This document shows positions 1 through 8,969 of a stretch of 50,109 nucleotides of DNA, piece by piece. The position numbers were made by a program, and so were the translations under genes. Positions within the stretch are counted from its first letter, which is position 1. The number at the start of each line of letters is the position of its first letter. The notes beneath the pieces were generated by a model, which was given only the letters and a program-made list of their open reading frames with translations, was not told the DNA's origin and searched no databases. This DNA is from an uncultured Dorea sp. GTDB lineage: Bacteria > Bacillota > Clostridia > Lachnospirales > Lachnospiraceae. The stretch covers positions 1-50,109 of the forward strand of contig CAJTYU010000022.1 in assembly GCA_910584095.1 (NCBI GenBank). The letters run 5' to 3'.

Positions 1-344
1 AGCAAGCAATGGTTGATAGCATTGAACGGTGTTTGAAACCAGGAGGGCTTGTTATTTTTGCTGATAATATGCAGGCGACTAAAGTGCATGGATTTTGTAG
101 AATGAAGTTTCGGAAACATGGTATGCGTTGGCACTATGAAACTGAGAAAGAGATTGAGGAATTATTTGCTGGTTTTAAGTTGCTTGATAAGTGTTATTAT
201 GGTTTTTTGGGATGTTTTGGTGTGAATGAATTTATGAGAAATGTATTGGGAAATATAGATACAATCGTATTTGAAAGAATCTGCCCGGATAGGTGGAAAT
301 ATATTGGAGTATATATTTTTCAAAAGCAGAAGACAACGAAGTGA
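1..344 (+). CDS. SAM-dependent methyltransferase, C-terminal part (5' end outside window)
   Basis: The reading frame is already open at the window edge, so only the C-terminal part (about 114 codons) is visible. It contains the LKPGG loop that precedes strand 5 in class I SAM-dependent methyltransferases, followed by a hydrophobic strand ending in ADN. The SAM-binding glycine motif would lie upstream, outside the window. An internal ATG at 9 is not a credible start because it falls inside the fold. The gene sits just upstream of a polysaccharide cassette, so methylation of a glycan or its precursor is a reasonable but unproven inference. The substrate cannot be read from this fragment. Confidence 0.6.
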   Translation, partial: QAMVDSIERCLKPGGLVIFADNMQATKVHGFCRMKFRKHGMRWHYETEKEIEELFAGFKLLDKCYYGFLGCFGVNEFMRNVLGNIDTIVFERICPDRWKYIGVYIFQKQKTTK

Positions 345-406
345 GAAATAATAATTTGAAGCTTTTTTAGGGTTTTAAGTATATTTGTTAAGGTAGGGTG
401 GAAATT

Positions 407-1879
407 ATGTTGAAGTCAATTAGGCAAATGATAGAGGCATTAACTGAAAACCAAATTTTATATTGCCATTGGAAAAGTAACGAGCATTTAGAAGCTGCGT
501 TAAATGGCGATACAGATTTAGATATGCTTTTTTTGCCAGAACAGCGTTCTGAATTGGAAAGAATATTGAATATGTGCGGTTTAAAGCGTTTTCGGTCAAC
601 TTCCTTAATGCAATATACAGCTATTGAAGATTTTATAGGTTTTGATCAGGAAACAGCAAAAATATGGCACCTTCACTTGCATTATCGTATGACTCTGGGC
701 GAGAAGCATTTGAAAGGGTATACGGTGACGCCATGGGGACGTATGGTGTTGGAAAGTAGGATATTAGATGCTGACGGCATATATATTTCCTGCCCTGAGG
801 ATGAATTGCTGTTACTTTTTATACGTATGGCTTTAAAATTGCGATGGCGCGATTTTTTTTCAAAAATAGGAAAGGACGACATTGTAGAAAGCGAATGGCT
901 TTATAAAAGGATTGACCGGGATAAATTTATTTCTCGCGGAAAAGAACTTATTGGCGAGCAAGGGGTAAAATATGTTCTAAATTATATAGATATTAATGTT
1001 AATAATAAAAGTCAATTATTTGAATTTCAGAAATATTTGAGAAAATATTTAAAACCGTTTACTGCATATTCAACTTTTAGATCGTGGATTGTAAGAACAA
1101 AAAGGGAAGTTTATTGGGGAATTGGCGGAATACAACGTCGTTTGGCCGCAAATTTGTCGCGTCCAAACCGTCGGATATCTCCGTCCGGCGGCGGAGTAAT
1201 AGTTTTTCTGGGGTGCGATGGTGCAGGAAAATCAACAACGCTTGATTATGTAAAAAAAGAATTATCTAAAAAAATAGATGTAAAGCACGTATATTTAGGC
1301 AGCGGCGATGGAAGCAGCTCATTTTTGCGGAAACCGATGAAGATTGTTGCTAGAAAGATTGGCGGTAAAGGTGTTGGAAGGGCTGTAAAATCAGAATATT
1401 CTACAGGGAAAAAGGTGTCTTGGAAAGCAAGAATGTATTCATGCGCTAAAGTGATTTGGGCTGCAACACTTGCATATGAGAAAAAGAAAAAATTGCGTCA
1501 AATTACAAAAGCCCGTAATAACGGTATGGTTGTATTAGTTGATCGATATCCCCAGACTAATATACCGGATGTCAGTGATGGTCCGCTCCTTACACGATAT
1601 CTCAAAAAAAAGAAAGGATTCCTTTACCTTATTGCAAAATGGGAATTGAAAATATATCGTTCAGCGGCAATGAATGCTCCGGATTTGACTGTTAAATTGG
1701 TAGTTCCGGCAGAAGTTGCTATTTCAAGAAAGCCGGAAATGACGGTGGAAGAGATTGAAAGTAAGAAAAAAGCAGTTATGGATATGGATTTGAGGAATGC
1801 GTCCTGTATTGTTGATACATCTGTTGAGAAAAAAGTATCATTTAGTAAAGTGATGGATGAAATATGGAGAATTCTATGA
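407..1879 (+). CDS. nucleotidyltransferase-like / thymidylate kinase-like fusion protein
   Basis: A 490-aa two-part protein. The N-terminal third has an HWKSN segment and GDTDLDML, resembling the G..D.D metal-binding pattern of uncharacterised nucleotidyltransferase-fold proteins of surface-polysaccharide loci. The C-terminal half has a P-loop, GCDGAGKST (residues 269-277), and a later VDRYPQT segment like the DRY motif of thymidylate kinases. The ATG at 407 is preferred over GTG 398 because a GGTAGGG Shine-Dalgarno lies 8 nt upstream of it. The stop overlaps the next start as ATGA, indicating translational coupling. A true dTMP kinase role is unlikely given the fusion and context. A kinase acting on a sugar or glycan precursor is inference; the substrate is unknown. 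Confidence 0.65.
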   Translation: MLKSIRQMIEALTENQILYCHWKSNEHLEAALNGDTDLDMLFLPEQRSELERILNMCGLKRFRSTSLMQYTAIEDFIGFDQETAKIWHLHLHYRMTLGEKHLKGYTVTPWGRMVLESRILDADGIYISCPEDELLLLFIRMALKLRWRDFFSKIGKDDIVESEWLYKRIDRDKFISRGKELIGEQGVKYVLNYIDINVNNKSQLFEFQKYLRKYLKPFTAYSTFRSWIVRTKREVYWGIGGIQRRLAANLSRPNRRISPSGGGVIVFLGCDGAGKSTTLDYVKKELSKKIDVKHVYLGSGDGSSSFLRKPMKIVARKIGGKGVGRAVKSEYSTGKKVSWKARMYSCAKVIWAATLAYEKKKKLRQITKARNNGMVVLVDRYPQTNIPDVSDGPLLTRYLKKKKGFLYLIAKWELKIYRSAAMNAPDLTVKLVVPAEVAISRKPEMTVEEIESKKKAVMDMDLRNASCIVDTSVEKKVSFSKVMDEIWRIL

Positions 1880-2562
1880 GAACCATTTTTCTTGATTTTT
1901 ATGGACTGCCGGGATGTGGGAAAAGTACAGTGTCGCATATAGTCGCCAAAAAATTAAAAGATTCGGGAATGAGGGTGGCAGAACCTGTCTATGTTTTAGA
2001 TCATGATGTGCTTCCTGTTATTAGAAAGCTTAAAAAGCTATTCGTTGGGATTGCATTTGTTGTAAAATATCCAGTTAAATTTGTGAAAATAAAGCATTTA
2101 GTTAAGGAAAACGGATATTGTAGAAGAAATGGAGAACTTTCACAGATTCTCAATGTAACACAAAAAGTGCATCAAACGTTACGGTGCAATGAAGTATACG
2201 ATTATGTGATTTTTGACGAAGGGTTTTGTCAAGCCGCGGTTTCGCTTGCTGTAAATGGTAATACGGATTGTAATTATAACATATCTGAAATAATGAAAAT
2301 AATTTCAGGTAATCTAGAATTGAGAACTGTATATATGAAAGAAGAGATAGAGACGGTATTGGAGAGAATGAAAGGCAGACATACGAGGGATTCTCGCGTC
2401 GAAAAAGAAAAAAGTGAAAAAAAACGTATTCTTCAATTGAGAAAAATAGAGAATATATGTGAACATATAGATTTATCGGAGAACATTATTCTATACGGGA
2501 AAGATAAACCAGTATCGGAAAAAGCGGATGAAGTTTTAAATTGGCTGGAAAAAATACATTAA
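1876..2562 (+). CDS. P-loop kinase-like protein of the polysaccharide cassette
   Basis: A 228-aa protein beginning almost directly with a Walker A loop, GLPGCGKST (residues 10-18), followed by an alpha/beta pattern and a DEGF segment that could be the Walker B strand. Overall it resembles small nucleotide or AAA-type kinases. The start at 1876 is chosen because GGAGA lies 5 nt upstream and the ATG overlaps the previous TGA. The alternative ATG at 1864 has no clear ribosome binding site. Tight coupling to the preceding kinase-like fusion suggests that the two act together, perhaps phosphorylating a glycan or lipid carrier. No specific substrate motif is recognisable. Confidence 0.6.
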   Translation: MRTIFLDFYGLPGCGKSTVSHIVAKKLKDSGMRVAEPVYVLDHDVLPVIRKLKKLFVGIAFVVKYPVKFVKIKHLVKENGYCRRNGELSQILNVTQKVHQTLRCNEVYDYVIFDEGFCQAAVSLAVNGNTDCNYNISEIMKIISGNLELRTVYMKEEIETVLERMKGRHTRDSRVEKEKSEKKRILQLRKIENICEHIDLSENIILYGKDKPVSEKADEVLNWLEKIH

Positions 2563-2609
2563 AGTGTATTGCAATTACAGAATTAGATGAATGAGAAAAG
2601 GTAAAGGGA

Positions 2610-3548
2610 ATGGATAAAATGAAAGATATGGAGAAATCAGTTTTAGATTGGCAGACTATATGCGGATGTTTAATGAAATATTGGTGGTCAGCTGTTTTGG
2701 TAGTAGCGTTGACGGCAGGTATAGCGCTTGTCTGCGTATTGGGGACGCCGGATAAGTATCAGGTATCTGTAGTATACTATTTGGATCAGACAGAGCAAAT
2801 TGTCCAAACAAAAAAAGCGGAAAGTGCTGCTATGTTAATGAAGAGCAGTTTGATTTTGGATTCTGTGAATGCTGAATTAAAGGAAAACCAGATGCTTACA
2901 CTGGGCCAGGGAGAAGAAAAAATTGATTGTGAAGTGATGAATGAAACAGATTTTTTTGTTTTAGAGGTACAGGGAACAGATTTGAAAAGAGAAAATTATA
3001 TAGTCGATTTAATGACAAATCTATATGAGGAGGAAATAACGCAGATAGAGACGCTGAAAACTTGTAAGATGGTATCGCGTAAGGAAGAACTGCAGAGAGC
3101 TGGACAGAAAGAAATTATTTTGTTTATTGGTTTCGGCGTATTATTGGGGTGTGCTGTTTTACTTATGATTATGTTGTTTAATGATAAGATTTGGAGCACC
3201 TATGACGTTCAAAAATGTTTTGCAGAATCATATTTAGGCTGTTATTCGAGTAAAGACGATTGGATTCACTTAATGAAGTACAGATGTGAAAGGGATAAAA
3301 TCAATAAGCTTTATATTGGATATCCCGATAAAGGCAGAAAGTCAAAGGACTACTTTGAGCAGATCTCTCAAATGGATAAAGATATACAGGTGGAAAAATT
3401 AATTGAAATAAGTAATGAATTTGGTACGAAAGACGCGAAAGCTTTCCTCGTCATAGAACGAGGCGTTAGCACATATAAAAATGTCAATCAGACCCTAAGA
3501 AGATTGAGAGGATTTGATATAGAAATAGCAGGATGTATCTGCATTTAG
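2610..3548 (+). CDS. Wzz/CpsC-like chain-length determinant with degenerate kinase-like tail
   Basis: A 312-aa membrane protein with two transmembrane segments (about residues 27-45 and 169-190) flanking an extracytoplasmic region of about 120 residues, the layout of polysaccharide co-polymerases. The cytoplasmic tail of about 120 residues runs into AFLVIERGVSTYKNV and a final GFDIEIAGCICI. This looks like the last strands of bacterial tyrosine kinases (CpsD/Wzc type), yet no Walker A, Walker B or tyrosine cluster is present. AAAAGG lies 8 nt before ATG 2610; ATG 2619 is an alternative. No separate CpsD-like kinase or CpsB-like phosphatase occurs in the window. The role is control of polymer length together with the Wzy-like polymerase downstream. 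Confidence 0.6.
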   Translation: MDKMKDMEKSVLDWQTICGCLMKYWWSAVLVVALTAGIALVCVLGTPDKYQVSVVYYLDQTEQIVQTKKAESAAMLMKSSLILDSVNAELKENQMLTLGQGEEKIDCEVMNETDFFVLEVQGTDLKRENYIVDLMTNLYEEEITQIETLKTCKMVSRKEELQRAGQKEIILFIGFGVLLGCAVLLMIMLFNDKIWSTYDVQKCFAESYLGCYSSKDDWIHLMKYRCERDKINKLYIGYPDKGRKSKDYFEQISQMDKDIQVEKLIEISNEFGTKDAKAFLVIERGVSTYKNVNQTLRRLRGFDIEIAGCICI

Positions 3549-3571
3549 GGATTGCTAAAGGTGAAGAGGGA

Positions 3572-4756
3572 ATGACGTTGACAAAAAAACATTATATAAA
3601 ATTTTTGATATACGGTTATTTGATTGCAAAGCCTTTTTATTTTTTGAATACGCCTTTTCAAATTGCAGATATTATATTACTGGCATTGTTTTTTATCTTG
3701 TTAAGTAAAGAGAATGAACATTGTAGTATTAGCGCAGGGGCAAAATCATCACTACATTATTATACTTGTTTTATGTTGTGGGTTATACTTGTAAATCTTG
3801 CGTGGTTTTTTGTGTTAGGGATATCCAAAGGGTTTGGCTTAGAAGCAGTGAATTTTTTTACAAATTCTGTATATTATGTATTTAATGGGATAGCGATGAT
3901 AGTCATTTTGTGGGCATATGGGCTGCTGGAACAAGAGTTGGCGCGGATATTTGTAAAAGGCTGTTTTTTATCCTGTATGTTTACGGTTCTATGTTCATTT
4001 GTACTAAACAATGGCGGCGCTGAACGCCAGACAGCGGGGTTCAGCAATCCTAACCAATTGGCGTATTATGGAGTAATAGTGCTGACAGCGGGCGTTTTAT
4101 GGGGACACTTGTTAGAAAAGAAAAGGCTGCTGCTGTTAGTTATATCGGCTTTATATTTGAATTTTATTTCTTTGTCAAAAGCAGGTATTATTTCGTGTTT
4201 ATTTCTTGTGGCGTTGTGCCTGCTTTGCGGAAGGGGAATGAAAAATAGTGGAATTTTCAATCACAAAGTAAAGCTTTTTTGTGTTTTGTTGGGGATTTTT
4301 GGTTTAATAGCCTTATTTCTTATGGAAATTGTCGGAAATGGTAATTCTATTTTGATGCGGGTTATCGACAGATTACTGGGAATGCGCAATGAAAAGGATT
4401 CGAATTTGGGCAGTGGAAGAGGATACAATCGTATATTTGAGATGGGGACAAATTTTCTCTGGGGAATGGGAGAGGGGGGGTATGACCGTTTTCAGATTAT
4501 GAATGGAAAAGAAATACATTCTACATTTGTATCAATCTATGTTTGTTATGGTGTTGTGGGGCTTATGTTATCAGTGATTACTATGATGAAGCTGGTACTT
4601 TGTACGAGAGATTGGTTTTTTAAACTGCTAAGTTTTTCCGGAATATTTTTGTATTGTATTACTCATAATGGTGTGAGAAATACGATTGTTTGGATGATGT
4701 TTACGCTAATTGCAGTTAGTGGGCAAAGCAATATGGAAGAGTGTACGAATGAATGA
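3572..4756 (+). CDS. Wzy/O-antigen ligase-like polysaccharide polymerase
   Basis: A 394-aa protein with roughly ten hydrophobic segments and an SNPNQLAYYG motif, typical of the O-antigen polymerase/ligase superfamily. A larger polar loop near residues 260-320 (GSGRGYNRIFEMG) matches the usual catalytic periplasmic loop. The start at 3572 is preferred because AAAGGTG lies 8 nt upstream; the longer frame from 3533 would overlap the previous gene without a ribosome binding site. The stop overlaps the next start by 8 bp. The likely role is polymerising lipid-linked repeat units at the outer face of the membrane. It could instead be a ligase, which sequence alone cannot distinguish. Confidence 0.65.
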   Translation: MTLTKKHYIKFLIYGYLIAKPFYFLNTPFQIADIILLALFFILLSKENEHCSISAGAKSSLHYYTCFMLWVILVNLAWFFVLGISKGFGLEAVNFFTNSVYYVFNGIAMIVILWAYGLLEQELARIFVKGCFLSCMFTVLCSFVLNNGGAERQTAGFSNPNQLAYYGVIVLTAGVLWGHLLEKKRLLLLVISALYLNFISLSKAGIISCLFLVALCLLCGRGMKNSGIFNHKVKLFCVLLGIFGLIALFLMEIVGNGNSILMRVIDRLLGMRNEKDSNLGSGRGYNRIFEMGTNFLWGMGEGGYDRFQIMNGKEIHSTFVSIYVCYGVVGLMLSVITMMKLVLCTRDWFFKLLSFSGIFLYCITHNGVRNTIVWMMFTLIAVSGQSNMEECTNE

Positions 4757-6269
4757 AAAAAGAATTTTGAAAAATGTAGGCGTAGTTTTTGCAATTTTGA
4801 TTTTGGCCAAAATTGCAGCGTTTGCTAATGATGCTATTTTAGCTGCATTTATAGGGACGTCTGCCGATGCGGATGCATTTTATATGGTCTTGGGAATCCA
4901 ACAGGTCATTTACCCAATGTTAAGTGTGGGAATATGGAAAGTATTCCTGCCTGAATATAAAAAAAATATGGTGTTAAACGGTGAAAAAGCGGCGGATATT
5001 TTTGCAAATAAAATTATGGTTTTATTTACAGGATTTTCGTTAATAGTTGCAGGATTAATATTTATATTTCACGAAAAGATTGTTTCTGTCTGCGCACCGG
5101 GATTAAAAGGCGATGTTAAGGTTTTGTGTGGGGAACTTCTTAAAATTTCATCGCCGTTATATGTGTTTATTATTATTTCTGCAGTAATTGCAACTATGCT
5201 GCAATGCCATGGTCAGTTTGTGGGAAGCCAGATACGTGAAATTGTTTCCCATATTCCGACGATTATTACCGCAATTTTTTTGTATCAAAGATTTGGAATT
5301 CCAGCCTTAGTTTACGGTCTGATTGCTGGAAGTCTTTTACGTTTTTTAGTAGAAATTCCGTTTATTAATTGGGAATATAAATTTACTTTTGAAAAGATAA
5401 GTTTTAACGAGACAGAAATTGGAATGCTTAAAAAGCTGCCGGAGGCGTTGCTTACTGCAGGAATTGAGCAGATAAATGTACTGGCTGATAAAGTAATGGC
5501 TTCCATGATGATAGTAGGTTCTATTTCTGCTCTGAATTACGCTCAGAAGTTAGTGAATGTATTTAGCGGCTTATTTGGGAATGCTATAGGAACGGCGCTG
5601 TATCCCCAGATAGCGGAGTATGCCGCAAAAAAAGACAGCGACAAAATAGAAAAAATTTTGGTTCAAAGCATATATGTAATTTGTTTTATGATGGTGCCTA
5701 TTACGATCGGAAGCATATTTTTTTCCACTACCATTATTGAATGTGTATTTCAACGGGGAGAATTTGGAAAGGAAGCTACTAGGTTGACGGCAATAACATA
5801 TCAATTTTATGTTATTGGGTTGTCTTTTGTTGGAATGAAAGCAATACTCTCCAATGTTTTGTATTCTTTTGGCGATACGAAAGGCGCTGTTCGGGTAAGT
5901 GTTTATACGGTTTTAGTAAATATAATTTTAAATATATTATTATCCCCATATATGGGTACAAGGGGATTGGCATTGGCAACTTCGATTGCTTCTATTGTAA
6001 ATGTGTGTGTTAGTGTATATATTTTAAGAAAGTATGTTTTAATATCTTTAAAAAAAATATACAAGGAGATATTAAAAATTGTATTGTGTGCATTTTGCAG
6101 CTGTTTAATCACATATTTATGGCTAAATAATATAATGCTTAGCTGTTATGTGAAAATGTTGATTGCAGTCGTAGTTTGTATGTTTTTATATTTTGGAATA
6201 TTGTATGTTGCTAAATCAGAATCAATTAGAATCAGTTTTATATATATTAGAAAAATGTTGGAAAAGTAA
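4749..6269 (+). CDS. MVF-family (MurJ/Wzx-like) lipid-linked oligosaccharide flippase
   Basis: A 506-aa protein with about 12-14 transmembrane helices. The N-terminal FANDAILAAFIGTSADADAF resembles the ADAF signature of MurJ/MVF proteins, and the second half carries FQRGEFGKEAT, another hallmark of this family. The start at 4749 follows GGAAG by 9 nt and overlaps the stop of the polymerase gene. In this context it most likely flips the undecaprenyl-linked repeat unit rather than lipid II, but a second MurJ role cannot be excluded. The gene is very AT-rich, like the rest of the first 13 kb. Confidence 0.75.
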   Translation: MNEKRILKNVGVVFAILILAKIAAFANDAILAAFIGTSADADAFYMVLGIQQVIYPMLSVGIWKVFLPEYKKNMVLNGEKAADIFANKIMVLFTGFSLIVAGLIFIFHEKIVSVCAPGLKGDVKVLCGELLKISSPLYVFIIISAVIATMLQCHGQFVGSQIREIVSHIPTIITAIFLYQRFGIPALVYGLIAGSLLRFLVEIPFINWEYKFTFEKISFNETEIGMLKKLPEALLTAGIEQINVLADKVMASMMIVGSISALNYAQKLVNVFSGLFGNAIGTALYPQIAEYAAKKDSDKIEKILVQSIYVICFMMVPITIGSIFFSTTIIECVFQRGEFGKEATRLTAITYQFYVIGLSFVGMKAILSNVLYSFGDTKGAVRVSVYTVLVNIILNILLSPYMGTRGLALATSIASIVNVCVSVYILRKYVLISLKKIYKEILKIVLCAFCSCLITYLWLNNIMLSCYVKMLIAVVVCMFLYFGILYVAKSESIRISFIYIRKMLEK

Positions 6270-6325
6270 GAAGAAAAGTCAAAATATAATGATAAGAGCA
6301 GACCTGTAATAGAGGTGGTATAAAG

Positions 6326-8200
6326 ATGGAAAAATTATTTGAAAAATCAATACTGAAAAATAGGATTATATTGTTAATAATAATAGATATTTTTATTATT
6401 CAGATAGCTTCTTTTATAGGACTGTTTTTGCGCTTTGATTTCAGTATTGAGTTAATACCAGACCGGTATTTAAACTGGGCGGTTAATTACACAGTATTTA
6501 ACACAATTTTGACGATTATAATATTTGTATTATGTAAATTATATCGGAGCGTATGGCATTTTGCCAGTACAACAGAATTATTAAATATTATTATTGCCTG
6601 TACCTTTTCAACAATATGTATGTTGATTGGGACAAGGCTTATAAAATATAATATGCCAAGAAGTTATTATGTAATCTATTTTTTTTCTATGGTTATCATG
6701 GTGGCCTGCATTCGCTTTTTTTACCAAATAATTAATGTGATCCAAGACCAGAGAAAGCGGATGAACGCATATGGGATGAAAAATATTATGGTAGTCGGAG
6801 CTGGAAGGGCAGGTTCCATTATAGTCAAAGAATTGCAAAACAGCGTTCATTTGACACATCAAAATGTGTGTTGTCTTGTAGATGATAATAGTGCGATTCA
6901 TGGAAAATTTATCCGCGGAGTAAAGATTGAAGGAGGCAGGGAAAAGATACCAGAATTAGTGGAGCGGTACAGGATTGATGAGATTATAATTGCCATGCCC
7001 TCCGCAGGGCAGGAATCTGTGAAAAGAGTATTGAAGCTCTGTAATGAAACGGGCTGCAAAATGAGAATTTTGCCCGGAATTTATCAGTTGATTAATGGTG
7101 AAGTCAGCGCGTCAAAATTAAGAGAAGTCCAAATTGAAGATTTATTAGGACGGGAACCGATAAAATTTGATTTGGATATTGTAGCGGGCTATGTGACCGG
7201 AAAAGTCGTTATGGTTACCGGCGGCGGCGGCTCGATCGGAAGCGAGTTGTGCCGGCAATTAGCAGCTTATAAAGTTGGTCAGTTAATTATTTTTGATATA
7301 TACGAAAATAATGCGTATGATATACAGCAAGAATTGAAACGGAATTACCCAGAGCTGGATTTGGTTGTGTTAATTGGTTCTGTTCGGAATACGCATCGTA
7401 TTCAGACAGTTTTTGAAGAATACAAACCTGAGATTGTATATCATGCGGCGGCACATAAGCACGTACCGCTTATGGAGGAGAGCCCTAACGAGGCAATAAA
7501 AAATAATGTATTTGGAACATTAAAGACGGCTATGGCTGCAGCAAATAATGGCGTGAAGAAATTTGTTTTGATTTCTACGGATAAAGCAGTTAACCCAACT
7601 AATATTATGGGCGCCAGTAAGCGCATGTGCGAAATGATAATTCAGACGATGGCTAAAGAAACAGCGGAGGGGAAGTATCGAACAGAGTTTACGGCGGTTC
7701 GTTTTGGTAATGTGCTGGGGAGCAACGGAAGTGTTGTGCCATTGTTTAAGAGACAGATTGCAGAAGGGGGACCGGTAACGGTGACCCATCCTGAGGTGAT
7801 CAGATTTTTTATGACAATCCCAGAGGCCGTATCTTTGGTACTGCAGGCAGGAGCAATTGCAAAAGGCGGGGAAATCTTTGTGCTAGATATGGGAGAGCCG
7901 GTTAAAATATTAGATTTAGCTCAAAATTTAATTCGGTTATCAGGATTTAAGCCTGATGAAGATATAAAAATTGAAATTACAGGGCTTCGTCCTGGAGAAA
8001 AACTATATGAAGAAATATTGATGGCTGAAGAAGGGCTGCAGGATACAGAAAATAAATTGATTCATATTGGTAAACCTATTGATTTTGATGAAAAATTGTT
8101 TCTAAAGCAGTTGGATGAATTGAAAGAAATGGCAAACAAGGATACAGATGAAATAAGGAAGTTTGTCCAGCGTATTGTGAGTACCTATCACCCACAATAG
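6326..8200 (+). CDS. pglF: PglF/CapD-like UDP-GlcNAc 4,6-dehydratase, membrane-bound
   Basis: A 624-aa protein with four N-terminal transmembrane helices (residues about 13-130), a first Rossmann region (VVGAGRAGS) and a C-terminal short-chain dehydratase domain with GGGGSIGSELC (residues 299-309). The active-site segment carries T418-D419-K420 and M428-K432. Methionine in place of the usual tyrosine of YxxxK is typical of membrane-bound PglF/WbpM-type C6-dehydratases. It should convert UDP-GlcNAc to the 4-keto-6-deoxy sugar for the aminotransferase two genes on. RBS is GAGGTGG. A perfect TATAAT lies at 6285-6290 without a good -35 box. Confidence 0.85.
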   Translation: MEKLFEKSILKNRIILLIIIDIFIIQIASFIGLFLRFDFSIELIPDRYLNWAVNYTVFNTILTIIIFVLCKLYRSVWHFASTTELLNIIIACTFSTICMLIGTRLIKYNMPRSYYVIYFFSMVIMVACIRFFYQIINVIQDQRKRMNAYGMKNIMVVGAGRAGSIIVKELQNSVHLTHQNVCCLVDDNSAIHGKFIRGVKIEGGREKIPELVERYRIDEIIIAMPSAGQESVKRVLKLCNETGCKMRILPGIYQLINGEVSASKLREVQIEDLLGREPIKFDLDIVAGYVTGKVVMVTGGGGSIGSELCRQLAAYKVGQLIIFDIYENNAYDIQQELKRNYPELDLVVLIGSVRNTHRIQTVFEEYKPEIVYHAAAHKHVPLMEESPNEAIKNNVFGTLKTAMAAANNGVKKFVLISTDKAVNPTNIMGASKRMCEMIIQTMAKETAEGKYRTEFTAVRFGNVLGSNGSVVPLFKRQIAEGGPVTVTHPEVIRFFMTIPEAVSLVLQAGAIAKGGEIFVLDMGEPVKILDLAQNLIRLSGFKPDEDIKIEITGLRPGEKLYEEILMAEEGLQDTENKLIHIGKPIDFDEKLFLKQLDELKEMANKDTDEIRKFVQRIVSTYHPQ

Positions 8201-8255
8201 TGATTTTGACAGTTTACACAAGGAAATAGATAATTAAGTTGAGGTTGGGATAGAG

Positions 8256-8954
8256 ATGCTGAGAGAATGGGATGATTTGCCGGAATATATGAAACATGAC
8301 AAAATAAAGGAATATTATGATATCCTTGCAAAACATAAATTTAGCTTAGAGATAAAACGTGTATTTGATTTGATTTTAGCCGTTATTCTTTTAGATATTT
8401 GTGCAATCCCTATGCTGGTTATTGCTGTATTAATTGTTGCAGATTCTAAAGGCGGTGTTTTCTACACACAGGAACGTATCACTGTCTATGGGAAAAAATT
8501 TAAGATTCATAAATTTCGTACTATGGTGGAAAACGCAGATAAGATAGGCGCTTCTGTGACGGTTAGCAGGGATAACAGAATAACAAGGGTTGGAGGCTTT
8601 TTACGGAAGTACCGCTTGGACGAACTGCCGCAGTTATTCGATATTATTGCTGGAAATATGTCATTTGTGGGGACAAGACCAGAGGTGGTTAAGTATGTAA
8701 AAAAATATACGCCAGAGATGCGGGCAACATTGCTTCTTCCGGCTGGAATTACAAGCGAGGCAAGTATCAGGTATAAAGATGAGGCGGATATGTTAGAAAA
8801 CGCGGATGATGTTGACGAAGTTTATATCCGGCAGGTGCTTCCGGAAAAAATGAAATACAATCTTCAGGCAGTTAGGGATTTTTCGGTTATGCGGGATGTT
8901 GTTACGATGTTTCGGACGATTTTTGTTGTATTTGGGAAGAGTAATAATAAATAA
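8256..8954 (+). CDS. PglC-like small phosphoglycosyltransferase (initiating sugar transferase)
   Basis: A 232-aa monotopic phosphoglycosyltransferase. A hydrophobic re-entrant helix (about residues 36-65) is followed by the conserved core with KIHKFRTMV, RLDELPQL and GTRPEV. The catalytic Asp-Glu dyad is D122-E123. The short size matches PglC-type enzymes, not the long WbaP type also present at 37.3 kb. Between PglF-like and PglE-like genes, it most likely transfers a phospho-amino-dideoxy sugar to undecaprenyl phosphate at the cytoplasmic face, starting the repeat unit. Its sugar specificity is inferred from context only. Confidence 0.8.
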   Translation: MLREWDDLPEYMKHDKIKEYYDILAKHKFSLEIKRVFDLILAVILLDICAIPMLVIAVLIVADSKGGVFYTQERITVYGKKFKIHKFRTMVENADKIGASVTVSRDNRITRVGGFLRKYRLDELPQLFDIIAGNMSFVGTRPEVVKYVKKYTPEMRATLLLPAGITSEASIRYKDEADMLENADDVDEVYIRQVLPEKMKYNLQAVRDFSVMRDVVTMFRTIFVVFGKSNNK

Positions 8955-8969
8955 AAGGAAGGGAAAAGA

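Noticed and set aside
356..385. TTGAAG-18-TATATT promoter-like boxes before the kinase fusion gene
   Set aside because: Transcription would begin inside the ribosome binding site at 390-398, leaving no usable leader.
6285..6290. Perfect TATAAT before the PglF-like gene
   Set aside because: No -35 hexamer at 16-18 nt; the region is AT-rich so a chance match is likely.
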